From JAXMCI01 sp046349435 (GTDB lineage: Bacteria; Pseudomonadota; Alphaproteobacteria; Dongiales; Dongiaceae): a DNA stretch of 64,000 nucleotides. Under the pieces are notes generated by a model. That model made no database searches, was not told where the DNA came from, and worked only from the letters and a program-made list of their open reading frames with translations. Made by a program: the position numbers and the translations under genes. Shown here one piece after another: positions 39,653 to 46,984 of this stretch (within the stretch, counting starts at the first letter, position 1; every line of letters starts with the position of its first letter). The stretch is from NCBI GenBank assembly GCA_046349435.1, contig JAXMCI010000015.1, positions 62,001 through 126,000 of the forward strand. Direction: 5' to 3'.

Positions 39653-41104
39653 GTGAGCCCCCTGCCCTTCATCCTCGGCCTGCCGCTGGTCTCCGGCATC
39701 CTGCTGGCCGCGATCCCCGGCCGGCTGTTCCGGCTCGCCTCGCGGCTCAACGTCGTCGCCTCGGCGGCGACGCTGGCCGCCGGGGTGGCGCTGCTCTTCG
39801 TCCGGCCGGCGCCGTCGCTGTTCTTCTTCATCGACGACTTCAACGTCTACCTGGTGGTGCTGACCGCCTTCGTCGGGTTCACCACCAGCTGGTTCAGCGC
39901 CGCCTACATCGCCCACGAGGTCGAGACCGGCCGGCTCGATGCGCTGCGCCTGCGCTTCTACCACGGCATGTACCAGGCCTTCATGTTCACCATGCTGCTG
40001 GCGCTGGTGGCCAACAATCTCGGGCTGATGTGGGTGGCGGTCGAGGGCGCGACGCTGGCCACCGCCCTGATGGTCAGCCTCTACCGCACGCGCGAGGCGA
40101 TCGAGGCGGCCTGGAAGTACTTCATCCTGTGCGGCGTCGGCATCGCGCTGGCGCTGTTCGGCACCATCCTGATGTATCTCGCCGCCCAGCCGGTGATGGG
40201 CTCCGGGCTGGAGGCGATGGCCTGGGACGCGCTGATCGGCCGGGTCGCCGCCTTCGACCCCGCCATCCTCAACCTCGCCTTCGTCTTCCTGCTGGTCGGC
40301 TACGGCACCAAGGTCGGGCTGGCGCCGCTGCATGCCTGGCTGCCCGACGCCCACTCCGAAGGGCCGACCCCGATCTCGGCGGTGCTGTCGGGGCTGCTGC
40401 TCAACGTCGCGCTCTACGCCGTGCTGCGCTTCAAGATGCTGCTGGCCGCCAATGCCGGCGCGCTGGCGCCCGGCCCGCTGATGGTGACCATGGGCCTCTC
40501 CTCGCTGCTGCTCGCCGGGCTGATGCTCTACCGGCGCAAGGACATCAAGCGCTTCTTCGCCTATTCCTCGATCGAGCATATGGGGATCATCACCTTCGCC
40601 TTCGGCATGGGCGGGCCGCTCGCCAACTTCGCCGGGCTGCTGCACATGACGATGCACAGCCTGACCAAGTCGGCGATCTTCTTCTCGGTCGGCCACATGG
40701 CGCAGCTGACCGGCACCCAGAAGCTGCGCGACATCACCGGCATGACCACGCTCGCCCCGTGGCTCGGCTGGAGCTTCGTCGTCGCCGTGGTGGCGATCGC
40801 CGGCCTGCCGCCGCTCGGCATCTTCATGAGCGAGTTCCTGGTGGTGACCTCGACCATCGCCCGCCAGCCGCTGCTGGCGATCCCGCTGGTGCTCGGGCTG
40901 CTGCTCGGCTTCGGCGCGCTGATCCTGCGCCTGCAGGGCGTCGCCTTCGGCCCGCCGGCGCAGGTGGCGCCCAACGGCCACCGCCCGAAGCTCCTCGGCA
41001 TGCTGCCGATCTGGTCCCATCTCGTGCTGGTCGCCGGCGCCGGGCTCTACATCCCGGTGCCGCTGGTCGAGTGGTTCCGGACGGTCGCCCGGCTGCTCGG
41101 CTGA
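39653..41104 (+). CDS. hyfF: Hydrogenase-4 component F / NuoN-M-like antiporter subunit
   Basis: A 483-residue membrane protein of the NuoL/M/N group with about 14 helices. Seen: LMWVAVEGATLATALMV with the key Glu, FVFLLVGYGTKVGLAPLHAWLPDAHSEGPTPISAVLSG (key part GTKVGLAPLHAWLPDAHSE), and FFAYSSIEHMGI. This is the second antiporter-like subunit after HyfB. GTG at 39653, with AGAGG/ACG spacing five bases upstream. Ends three bases before the large-subunit gene. Confidence 0.92.
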   Translation: MSPLPFILGLPLVSGILLAAIPGRLFRLASRLNVVASAATLAAGVALLFVRPAPSLFFFIDDFNVYLVVLTAFVGFTTSWFSAAYIAHEVETGRLDALRLRFYHGMYQAFMFTMLLALVANNLGLMWVAVEGATLATALMVSLYRTREAIEAAWKYFILCGVGIALALFGTILMYLAAQPVMGSGLEAMAWDALIGRVAAFDPAILNLAFVFLLVGYGTKVGLAPLHAWLPDAHSEGPTPISAVLSGLLLNVALYAVLRFKMLLAANAGALAPGPLMVTMGLSSLLLAGLMLYRRKDIKRFFAYSSIEHMGIITFAFGMGGPLANFAGLLHMTMHSLTKSAIFFSVGHMAQLTGTQKLRDITGMTTLAPWLGWSFVVAVVAIAGLPPLGIFMSEFLVVTSTIARQPLLAIPLVLGLLLGFGALILRLQGVAFGPPAQVAPNGHRPKLLGMLPIWSHLVLVAGAGLYIPVPLVEWFRTVARLLG

Positions 41105-41107
41105 GCC

Positions 41108-42637
41108 ATGCTGGACGCGCCCTCCCTCGCCCGCTTCGCCGCCGACGCCCGGCGGCTGCGCCGCCACGCGCCGTGGCCCGCCTGCCTGCTCGATCGCGCC
41201 GGCTGGGAGGGGCTGCTGGAGGCCATGGCCGGCACCAGCGAGTGGTCGCTGCTCGGCCTCTGGGGCGAGCCCGGCGGCATCTGGCTGGCGCTGCGCGACG
41301 AGGCGGACGGCGCGGTCGCCCTCTTCACCCTCGACTGCCCCGACGGCTCCTACCCGGCGGTGAGCCCGCTGCGGCCCGCGGCGGTCCGGCTGGAACGCGC
41401 GACCGCCGATCTCTTCGGCCTCGTCGCGGAGGGTGCCGAGGACCAGCGCCCCTGGCTCGACCACGGCCGCTGGCCGGTCGCCCGCCCGCTCGCCCGCACC
41501 CCCGCCGATCCCGGCCCGGAATGGCCCGCCGACTCCTACCCCTTCCTCGCGGCCGAGGGCGAGGCGCTGCACCAGATCCCGGTCGGCCCGGTCCATGCCG
41601 GCATCATCGAGCCCGGCCATTTCCGCTTCAGCGCCTCGGGCGAGACGGTGGTGCGGCTGGAGCAGCGGCTGGGCTACGTGCACAAGGGCAGCGAGGGGCT
41701 GATGCGCGGGCTGCGGCCGGAGGCCGCCGCCCGCATCGCCGCCCGCATCTCCGGCGACAGCACGGTGGCCCATTCGCTCGCCTTCGCGCGCGCCGTCGAG
41801 GCCGCGCTGGGCGTGCCGGCGCCGCCGCGCGCCGACTGGCTGCGCGCGCTGATGGCCGAGCTCGAGCGCATCGCCAACCATCTCGGCGACATCGGCGCGA
41901 TCTGCAACGACGCCACCTTCCCGCTGCTGCAGCAGCAGCTCATGGTGCTGCGCGAGCAGGTGCTGCGCGCCGCCATGACCTGCTTCGGCCACCGGCTGAT
42001 GATGGACCGCGTGGTGCCGGGCGGGGTGGCGGCCGACCTGGCGCCCGAGGGCGCCGCGGCGCTCGCCGGGCTGGTCGGCCGGGTGCGTCCCGAGCTCGCC
42101 CGGCTGATGCGCATCTACGAGGCCCGGCCCTCGCTGCTCGACCGCATGGTCGGCACCGGCGTCACCCAGGCGGCCCTGGTCCACCGCTTCGCGGCCGGCG
42201 GCCATGTCGGACGGGCGGCCGGCCGCAGCTTCGACGCGCGGGTCAATCCGGGCTATCCGCCCTACGACCGGCTGACCTTCGAGGTCCCGGTGCTGCACGA
42301 GGGCGACGTCAATGCCCGGGTCCACATCCGGGCCCGCGAGATCGCGGCCAGCCTGGGGCTGATCGAGCAGATCCTGGAGGGCCTGCCGGCCGGGCCGATC
42401 GCCGTGGCGCTGCCGCAGGACGACGGCATGGGCACCGCGCTGGTCGAGGCGTTCCGCGGCGAGATCCTGACCTGGGTGCGGCTGGACCGGGACGGACGCG
42501 TCGCGCGCTGTCATCCGCGCGACGCCTCCTGGTTCCAGTGGCCGCTGCTCGAGGCGGCGATCGAGGGCAACATCGTCGCCGACTTCCCGCTCTGCAACAA
42601 ATCGTTCAACTGCAGCTATTCCGGGCACGATCTGTAG
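41108..42637 (+). CDS. hyfG: Hydrogenase-4-type large subunit (NuoC-NuoD fusion) lacking NiFe cysteines
   Basis: A 509-residue soluble subunit: a NuoC-like first third (to about residue 140), then a NuoD/hydrogenase-large-subunit fold (GHFRFSASGETVVRLEQRLG, GYVHKGSEGLMRG). In active NiFe hydrogenases the first metal motif is RxCGxC; here the aligned text is RISGDSTVAHSLAF, so both cysteines are serines. The C-terminal DPCxxC motif is replaced by FPLCNKSFNCSYSGHDL. The protein therefore cannot hold a NiFe centre. This is the hallmark of energy-converting-hydrogenase-related (Ehr) complexes, whose electron partner is unknown. ATG 41108, followed after 13 bases by the NuoB-like gene. Confidence 0.9.
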   Translation: MLDAPSLARFAADARRLRRHAPWPACLLDRAGWEGLLEAMAGTSEWSLLGLWGEPGGIWLALRDEADGAVALFTLDCPDGSYPAVSPLRPAAVRLERATADLFGLVAEGAEDQRPWLDHGRWPVARPLARTPADPGPEWPADSYPFLAAEGEALHQIPVGPVHAGIIEPGHFRFSASGETVVRLEQRLGYVHKGSEGLMRGLRPEAAARIAARISGDSTVAHSLAFARAVEAALGVPAPPRADWLRALMAELERIANHLGDIGAICNDATFPLLQQQLMVLREQVLRAAMTCFGHRLMMDRVVPGGVAADLAPEGAAALAGLVGRVRPELARLMRIYEARPSLLDRMVGTGVTQAALVHRFAAGGHVGRAAGRSFDARVNPGYPPYDRLTFEVPVLHEGDVNARVHIRAREIAASLGLIEQILEGLPAGPIAVALPQDDGMGTALVEAFRGEILTWVRLDRDGRVARCHPRDASWFQWPLLEAAIEGNIVADFPLCNKSFNCSYSGHDL

Positions 42638-42650
42638 GAGCAATGGCGCC

Positions 42651-43187
42651 ATGTGGCACCTGATCGCGGGCTCGCTGCTGCGCGGGCCGCTGACCGAGCC
42701 GGCCCCGGCCGCCGATGCCGGCGGGCTGGCCGAGCTGGCCGGCCAGGTGCGCGACCTGGCCGAGGCCCGGCTCGGCCGCAGCCTCTCGATCCGCCAGGTC
42801 GATGCCGGCTCCTGCAACGGCTGCGAGCTCGAGATCCACGCCCTCAACAATCCCTATTACGACCTCGAGCGCTTCGGCCTGCGCTTCGTCGCCTCGCCGC
42901 GCCATGCCGACGTGCTGCTGGTCACCGGGCCGGTGACGCACAACATGGCCGAGGCGCTGCGCCGCACCTGGGTGGCGACGCCGGCGCCGAAATGGGTCGT
43001 CGCCTCCGGCGACTGCGCGCGCGACGGCGGCTGCTTCGCCGGCTCCTACGCGATCGCCGGCGGGGTGGCGGCGGTGCTGCCGGTCGACCTGCACATCCCC
43101 GGCTGCCCGCCGAGCCCGACGCAGCTGCTCCAGGGCCTGCTCGCCCTGCTGGCGGTGCCGACCGGCACGCTGCCGCGCGCCGAGTGA
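42651..43187 (+). CDS. hyfI: Hydrogenase-4-type small subunit / NuoB-like [4Fe-4S] protein
   Basis: A 178-residue NuoB/HyfI homologue. Cluster ligands: CNGCE (about residues 54-58), the single Cys in ASGDCARDGGCF (about 118-125), and PGCPPSP (about 150), enough for the N2-type [4Fe-4S] centre. It sits beside the large subunit in the soluble arm. Last gene of hyfBCEFGI; no HyfA, HyfH or other ferredoxin-like subunit is present, so the electron entry path is missing from this locus. ATG 42651 with GAGCAA upstream only. Confidence 0.9.
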   Translation: MWHLIAGSLLRGPLTEPAPAADAGGLAELAGQVRDLAEARLGRSLSIRQVDAGSCNGCELEIHALNNPYYDLERFGLRFVASPRHADVLLVTGPVTHNMAEALRRTWVATPAPKWVVASGDCARDGGCFAGSYAIAGGVAAVLPVDLHIPGCPPSPTQLLQGLLALLAVPTGTLPRAE

Positions 43188-43216
43188 GGGACGGCGAACC
43201 CTGCTATAGTGTCGCC

Positions 43217-43660
43217 ATGAGCGCGCCGCTGCACGTCGTCTGCCCGCATTGCGACACGGTCAACCGCGTGCCGGCCGACCGGCCGGCGGCCGAGGGCAAG
43301 TGCGGCAAGTGCCACGAGAGGCTGTTCGAGGGCGCCCCGCTGGCGCTCGACGGCGCCCGCTTCGAGCGTCACGCCGGCCAGGGCGACCTGCCGCTGCTGA
43401 TCGACTTCTGGGCGGCCTGGTGCGGCCCCTGCCGGACGATGGCGCCGATCTTCGCCGAGGCCGCACGCCACCTCGAGCCGGCGCTGCGCCTGGCCAAGGT
43501 CGACAGCGACGCCGAGCCGGAGCTCGCCGCCCGCTTCGGCATCCGCAGCATCCCCAGCCTGGTGCTGCTGCGGCGCGGGCGCGAGCTGGCGCGCACCGCC
43601 GGCGCCATGCCGCTGCCGCAGCTGCTCGCCTGGGTGCGGCAGCACCTGCCGGCGGACTGA
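43217..43660 (+). CDS. trxC: Thioredoxin 2
   Basis: A 147-residue cytosolic thioredoxin of the TrxC type: an N-terminal zinc ribbon with CPHC (residues 9-12) and CGKC (about 29-32), then a thioredoxin fold with active site WAAWCGPCRTM (about 67-77) and cis-Pro in SIPSL. It reduces protein disulfides, and TrxC is typically induced by oxidative stress. TATAGT at 43205-43210 could be a -10 box, but the start codon is only 7 bases beyond, so a leaderless transcript or an upstream promoter are both possible. ATG 43217. Confidence 0.93.
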   Translation: MSAPLHVVCPHCDTVNRVPADRPAAEGKCGKCHERLFEGAPLALDGARFERHAGQGDLPLLIDFWAAWCGPCRTMAPIFAEAARHLEPALRLAKVDSDAEPELAARFGIRSIPSLVLLRRGRELARTAGAMPLPQLLAWVRQHLPAD

Positions 43661-43669
43661 GGCGCCGGC

Positions 43670-44002
43670 TTGACCGAGCCACGGCTGCCGACCCACCTCT
43701 GGGTGATGGCGGAGATCAAGCGCTGCAACGCGCTCGGCCTGCCGACCTACCTGGTGCGCCGCGGCGACGCCGAGCGCGGCACGGTGCTGCTGCGCATCGA
43801 CCGCTTCGCGCTGGGCTACCGCCTGCTGGTCCAGGCGCGCGATGCCGAAGGACGGCTCGGCTGGCTCGAGGTCGGCACCGACATGGCGCCGCCGGACGCC
43901 ACCGCCTATGTCGACCGCGCCGTCGCGCGCGATCCCGACCTCTGGGTCGTCGAGGTCGAGGACCGCCAGGGCCGCAACCCGTTCGCCGGCGTGGTGCTGT
44001 AG
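43670..44002 (+). CDS. DUF1491 family protein
   Basis: A 110-residue protein of the alphaproteobacterial DUF1491 family, function unknown. Family text seen: HLWVMAEIKRCNALGLPTYL, VRRGDAERGTVLLRI, and the ending RDPDLWVVEVEDRQGRNPF. Start TTG 43670, nine bases after trxC, with GGAC/TGAGG spaced six bases; no ATG is available. Probably co-transcribed with trxC. It meets the SDR gene convergently 16 bp on. Confidence 0.85.
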   Translation: MTEPRLPTHLWVMAEIKRCNALGLPTYLVRRGDAERGTVLLRIDRFALGYRLLVQARDAEGRLGWLEVGTDMAPPDATAYVDRAVARDPDLWVVEVEDRQGRNPFAGVVL

Positions 44003-44018
44003 CCGCCGCCGGTCGGCG

Positions 44019-44702
44019 TCAGAAGGTCTCCACCCAGGGGCGCAGCTCGACCTCCCAGGTCCAGGCGCTGCGCGGCTGGCGGTGGATGTGCAGGTAGGTG
44101 GCGGCGATGGCGTCGGGATCGAGCCGGTCGTCGCGCTCGCCGCCGGCCGGGCCGATGGCGCCGTCGATGACGAAGTGGGCCACGTGGATGTTCTGCGGCG
44201 CCAGCTCGCGCGCCATGCTCTGGGCCAGCCCGCGCAGCGCGAACTTGCCCATCGCGAACGGCGCCGAGCGGGCATAGCCTTTGACGCTCGCCGAGGCGCC
44301 GGTGAACAGGATGCTGCCGCCGCCCGACTGCAGCATCAGCCGGGCCGCCGCCTGGCCGACCAGGAAGCCGCCGAAGGCGGTGACTTCCAGCGCCTGCCGG
44401 ACGTCGGCCGCATCGAGCTCGACCAGCGGGCCGCGGCTGCGGTAGCTCGGGTTGTAGACGACCAGCCGCGGCGGGCCGAGGTCGCCGTCGACCGCGCCGA
44501 GCAGCATGGCGACGTCCTCCGGCCGGGCCGCATCGCAGGCATAGGCGCTGGCCCCGGTCTCCTCGGCGAGCGCCGCCAGCTTGCCGATGTCGCGCGCCGC
44601 CAGCGCCACCTGCATGCCCTCGCGGGCGAGCAGCCGGGCGAGCGCCGCGCTCAGCCCCGCGCCTGCCCCGACGATCAGGGCGACGTCCTCGCTATCGGTC
44701 AT
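44019..44702 (-). CDS. Short-chain dehydrogenase family protein with Phe in place of catalytic Tyr
   Basis: A 227-residue SDR. Seen: GAGAGLSAALARLLAREG (nucleotide loop, about residues 13-30), CDAARPEDV, and LFTGASASVKGY (Ser region). The classical YxxxK active site reads PFAMGK, so the tyrosine is phenylalanine while the lysine remains. A substitution like this is seen in some SDR branches and casts doubt on simple carbonyl reduction. ATG 44702 has GAGGAG seven bases upstream; the frame is open to 44780 without support. Single gene. Substrate unknown. Confidence 0.85.
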   Translation of the reverse strand: MTDSEDVALIVGAGAGLSAALARLLAREGMQVALAARDIGKLAALAEETGASAYACDAARPEDVAMLLGAVDGDLGPPRLVVYNPSYRSRGPLVELDAADVRQALEVTAFGGFLVGQAAARLMLQSGGGSILFTGASASVKGYARSAPFAMGKFALRGLAQSMARELAPQNIHVAHFVIDGAIGPAGGERDDRLDPDAIAATYLHIHRQPRSAWTWEVELRPWVETF

Positions 44703-44828
44703 CGGGAACTCCTCGATTGCCGCCGGCACCGGGGCCGGCCGTAAGCGGCCAGCCAAGCACGGCGAGCGGCCGTCAGGCAATCGTCGGGAGCGCGCGCCCC
44801 GCAGCCCGGGGCGTCCGACCGGCGCCGC

Positions 44829-45194
44829 TCAGGCGGCCGCCGGTCCCTTGTCGAGCGGCAGGATCTGCGCGGTGGCGAGCGGGTCTCGCGCACCCCGGCC
44901 GTGACCGGCAAGGGCATGGCCCTCCTCGGTCGCGGCCTCCTCGAAATAGGACATCAGGAAGACCCGGATCGCGGCCGTCAGCCCGCAGCTCGGGTCGCGC
45001 AGCCGGTCGATCGCGGTGCAGAGATCGTGGATCGTCAGGTCCTCGCGCTCGGCGATGCGGCAGAGAGCCGACCACATGGCCGGCTCCAGCCGCATGCTGG
45101 TCCGGCGTCCGTCGACGATGACGTTGCCGGTGACCAGGCTGCCGAAGCGCAAACGGCGTGCCAGCAGAGCACTCCCACCGATCTGCCAGCTCAT
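44829..45194 (-). CDS. Ribbon-helix-helix domain protein
   Basis: A 121-residue protein whose central part, TSMRLEPAMWSALCRIAEREDLTIHDL (key part MRLEPAMWSALCRIAE), is the RHH_4-type ribbon-helix-helix fold often annotated as arylsulfate-sulfotransferase-like. RHH proteins usually bind DNA as dimers, commonly as autoregulators. The ATG overlaps the upstream GNAT gene's stop by four bases. RHH plus GNAT pairs suggest a toxin-antitoxin module, but TacAT-like operons put the RHH first and the acetyltransferase is shorter, so I do not make that call. Confidence 0.8.
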   Translation of the reverse strand: MSWQIGGSALLARRLRFGSLVTGNVIVDGRRTSMRLEPAMWSALCRIAEREDLTIHDLCTAIDRLRDPSCGLTAAIRVFLMSYFEEAATEEGHALAGHGRGARDPLATAQILPLDKGPAAA

Positions 45195-45811
45195 GCTGCC
45201 TTCCCGAGAGGGTTGGTCGGTGGCCGCGACAGCGACTGGTCGTAGATGCCGGGACGATCCCACTCGCCCTCGGGCCGGATCAGCACGAGATGGTCGCTGT
45301 TCAGGCCAAGCGCGTCGGCCGGCGGCGCCACTTGCCCCGCCATCGCCACGTACTCGTGATCCGAAAAATAGAACTCGCCGTTGGCCATCGGCTTGAAGAT
45401 ACCAAAACGCGACCAGAACGGCACCAGCCGCTTCTGGGCGTGCCCGTAGAAGCGGGTGATCCCCTTGCGGGCGCAGAAATCGAAGGCGTAGCGGGCCAGC
45501 GCGAAGGCGACGCCGCGCTCCCGGAAGCGCTGCGAGCGGAACCTTTGCAGAACAGCGAGCCGCTCCGGCTTGGCGAAGTCGCCGAAATAGCGGATTCTCA
45601 TCGCCCCGGCCGGCTCGCCGTCGACGGTGGCCAGGATGTGCGTGGCCGTGAAGTCGTTTCCGTCGAACTCCTCGTCGTAGGGCGATCCCTGCTCGCCGAT
45701 GAAGACGATGGCGCGGACGTTGCAGCACTTCATCAGGTCGTCCATGGAGTGCGCTACCCGGACTGCGATCCGCGGGACCGGCGCCGCTTGGGGGTTCTGC
45801 TGAGTCTGCAT
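45191..45811 (-). CDS. GNAT-family N-acetyltransferase
   Basis: A 206-residue acyltransferase-fold protein. Seen: VRAIVFIGEQGSPYDEEFDG near the start, THILATVDGEPAGAMRIRYF (central strands), and RFRERGVAFALARYAFDFC, the acetyl-CoA loop with an R-x-x-G-x-A pattern, then FYGHAQKRLVPFWSRFGF-like text. The N-terminal FRxxVFxxEQ-like section also resembles autoinducer-synthase-type GNATs, so an acyl-homoserine-lactone role is a remote alternative. ATG 45811 in an AT-rich leader, overlapping the downstream RHH gene. Divergent from a LysR gene. Confidence 0.82.
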   Translation of the reverse strand: MQTQQNPQAAPVPRIAVRVAHSMDDLMKCCNVRAIVFIGEQGSPYDEEFDGNDFTATHILATVDGEPAGAMRIRYFGDFAKPERLAVLQRFRSQRFRERGVAFALARYAFDFCARKGITRFYGHAQKRLVPFWSRFGIFKPMANGEFYFSDHEYVAMAGQVAPPADALGLNSDHLVLIRPEGEWDRPGIYDQSLSRPPTNPLGKAA

Positions 45812-45949
45812 TTGTGTATATCCCAGGTATAGTTGCTAACGACCGCCAATCGTCCCAGCGGTAGGCCGCAGGGACCATTGCCAACGCGATATTCGGTTAG
45901 ACTAAGCGATGGGAAGAGGGTATGGTTGGTTAAAAATTGAGATGAAGAT
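45812..45949. promoter_or_regulatory. Divergent promoter region between GNAT and LysR genes
   Basis: AT-rich compared with neighbours (ATATTCGGTTAG, TTAAAAATTGAGATG). TTAGACTAA at 45897-45905 is a small perfect palindrome. TATACC and ATATAC elements lie just upstream of the GNAT start on the minus strand. Likely holds both promoters and a LysR site; individual boxes are uncertain. Confidence 0.4.
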
Positions 45950-46930
45950 ATGCAGGATCTTATCACCAACACGCACCATCCCGACTGGGACGACCTCCGG
46001 CACTTCCTGGAGGCGGCACGCACCGGCAGCTTCCGCAGCGCCGCCGCAGCGCTCGGCACGACTCAGCCGACGGTCGGCCGCCGGGTGGAGCGGCTGGAGC
46101 GGCGGCTCGGCACCAAGCTGCTGCGCCGGGTGGCGCACGGCGTGCGGATGACGCCGTCGGGCGAGGCCGTCTACAAGGTCGCCACCGACATCGACCGGCT
46201 GATGCGGCAGATCGAGCTGCAGGCCGCGGCCGACCGCTCGCTGGCCGGGCGCATTCGGCTGTGGGTGACCGACGGCATCGGCGGCTACTGGCTGCCGCCA
46301 AGGCTGGTCGAGTTTCACAAGACCCACCCCGAGATCACCATCGAGGTGATCTGCTCGAACGACATCCCGGACCTCACCAAGATGGAGGCCGATATCGTCG
46401 TCACCTACGAGAAGCCGGTCAACCCGAACCTGGTGGTGCTGGCCCGCGCCTCGATCGACTTCCGGCCGTTCGCCTCGCGCGAGTACCTGCAGTACAACGG
46501 CACGCCCAAGACGCTCGCCGACCTGCAGCAGCACCGCATCTGCGACCATACGGAATACCCGACGACCGGCGAGTGGCAGGTCTGGGCCGACATCGTCCGC
46601 GACCATCCCTGCGTCAGCTACCGCACCAACTCCTCGATCACGCTCGGCCACAATACCCTCTACGGCGCCGGCATCAGCCTGCAGCCGGTGGCGCTCGCCG
46701 GGCTCGAGCCGAACCTGGTGATGCTCGATCTCGACGACTACACGCCGCGGCTCGATTTCTGGCTGGTCTGCCACCGCGAGAACAAGGACATCCCGCGGAT
46801 GCGGGCGCTGATCGACCACCTCAAGACCACGCTGTTCGCCGAGAAGATGTCGGCCTCGGTGCAGGAGCGGCTGCAGACCCACCTGCTGGAGACCGGCTTC
46901 ACCCGCGACCGCGTGGTGATCCACAAATAG
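45950..46930 (+). CDS. LysR-family transcriptional regulator
   Basis: A 326-residue LysR protein with a slightly atypical winged helix: WDDLRHFLEAARTGSFRSAAAALGTTQPTVGRRVERLERRLG (key part SFRSAAAALGTTQPTVGRRV, about residues 27-46), RMTPSGEAVY, then an effector domain (LWVTDGIGGYWLPPRLVEF). QPTVGRR rather than QPAVSRQ is typical of a LysR branch common in alphaproteobacteria. ATG 45950, with GAGATGAAG upstream. Divergent from the GNAT-RHH pair, its probable target. A FRAT-like short C-terminal tail follows. Confidence 0.88.
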   Translation: MQDLITNTHHPDWDDLRHFLEAARTGSFRSAAAALGTTQPTVGRRVERLERRLGTKLLRRVAHGVRMTPSGEAVYKVATDIDRLMRQIELQAAADRSLAGRIRLWVTDGIGGYWLPPRLVEFHKTHPEITIEVICSNDIPDLTKMEADIVVTYEKPVNPNLVVLARASIDFRPFASREYLQYNGTPKTLADLQQHRICDHTEYPTTGEWQVWADIVRDHPCVSYRTNSSITLGHNTLYGAGISLQPVALAGLEPNLVMLDLDDYTPRLDFWLVCHRENKDIPRMRALIDHLKTTLFAEKMSASVQERLQTHLLETGFTRDRVVIHK

Positions 46931-46984
46931 CCCCGGCAGGCGGCCGCGTGGCCGGCGGCGGCGTCGTCGGCTGCCGGTCGTCGG

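Noticed and set aside
38897..42850. A 1317-codon open frame on the minus strand opposite the hyf genes
   Set aside because: It lies entirely antisense to well-supported membrane and hydrogenase-like genes; its translation is Arg/Gln/His/Gly-rich low complexity, as expected for an antisense frame in very GC-rich DNA.
44829..45811. TacAT-like toxin-antitoxin module
   Set aside because: GNAT precedes RHH, both are larger than usual, and the RHH resembles the RHH_4 family not typical of antitoxins. Not enough to make the call.
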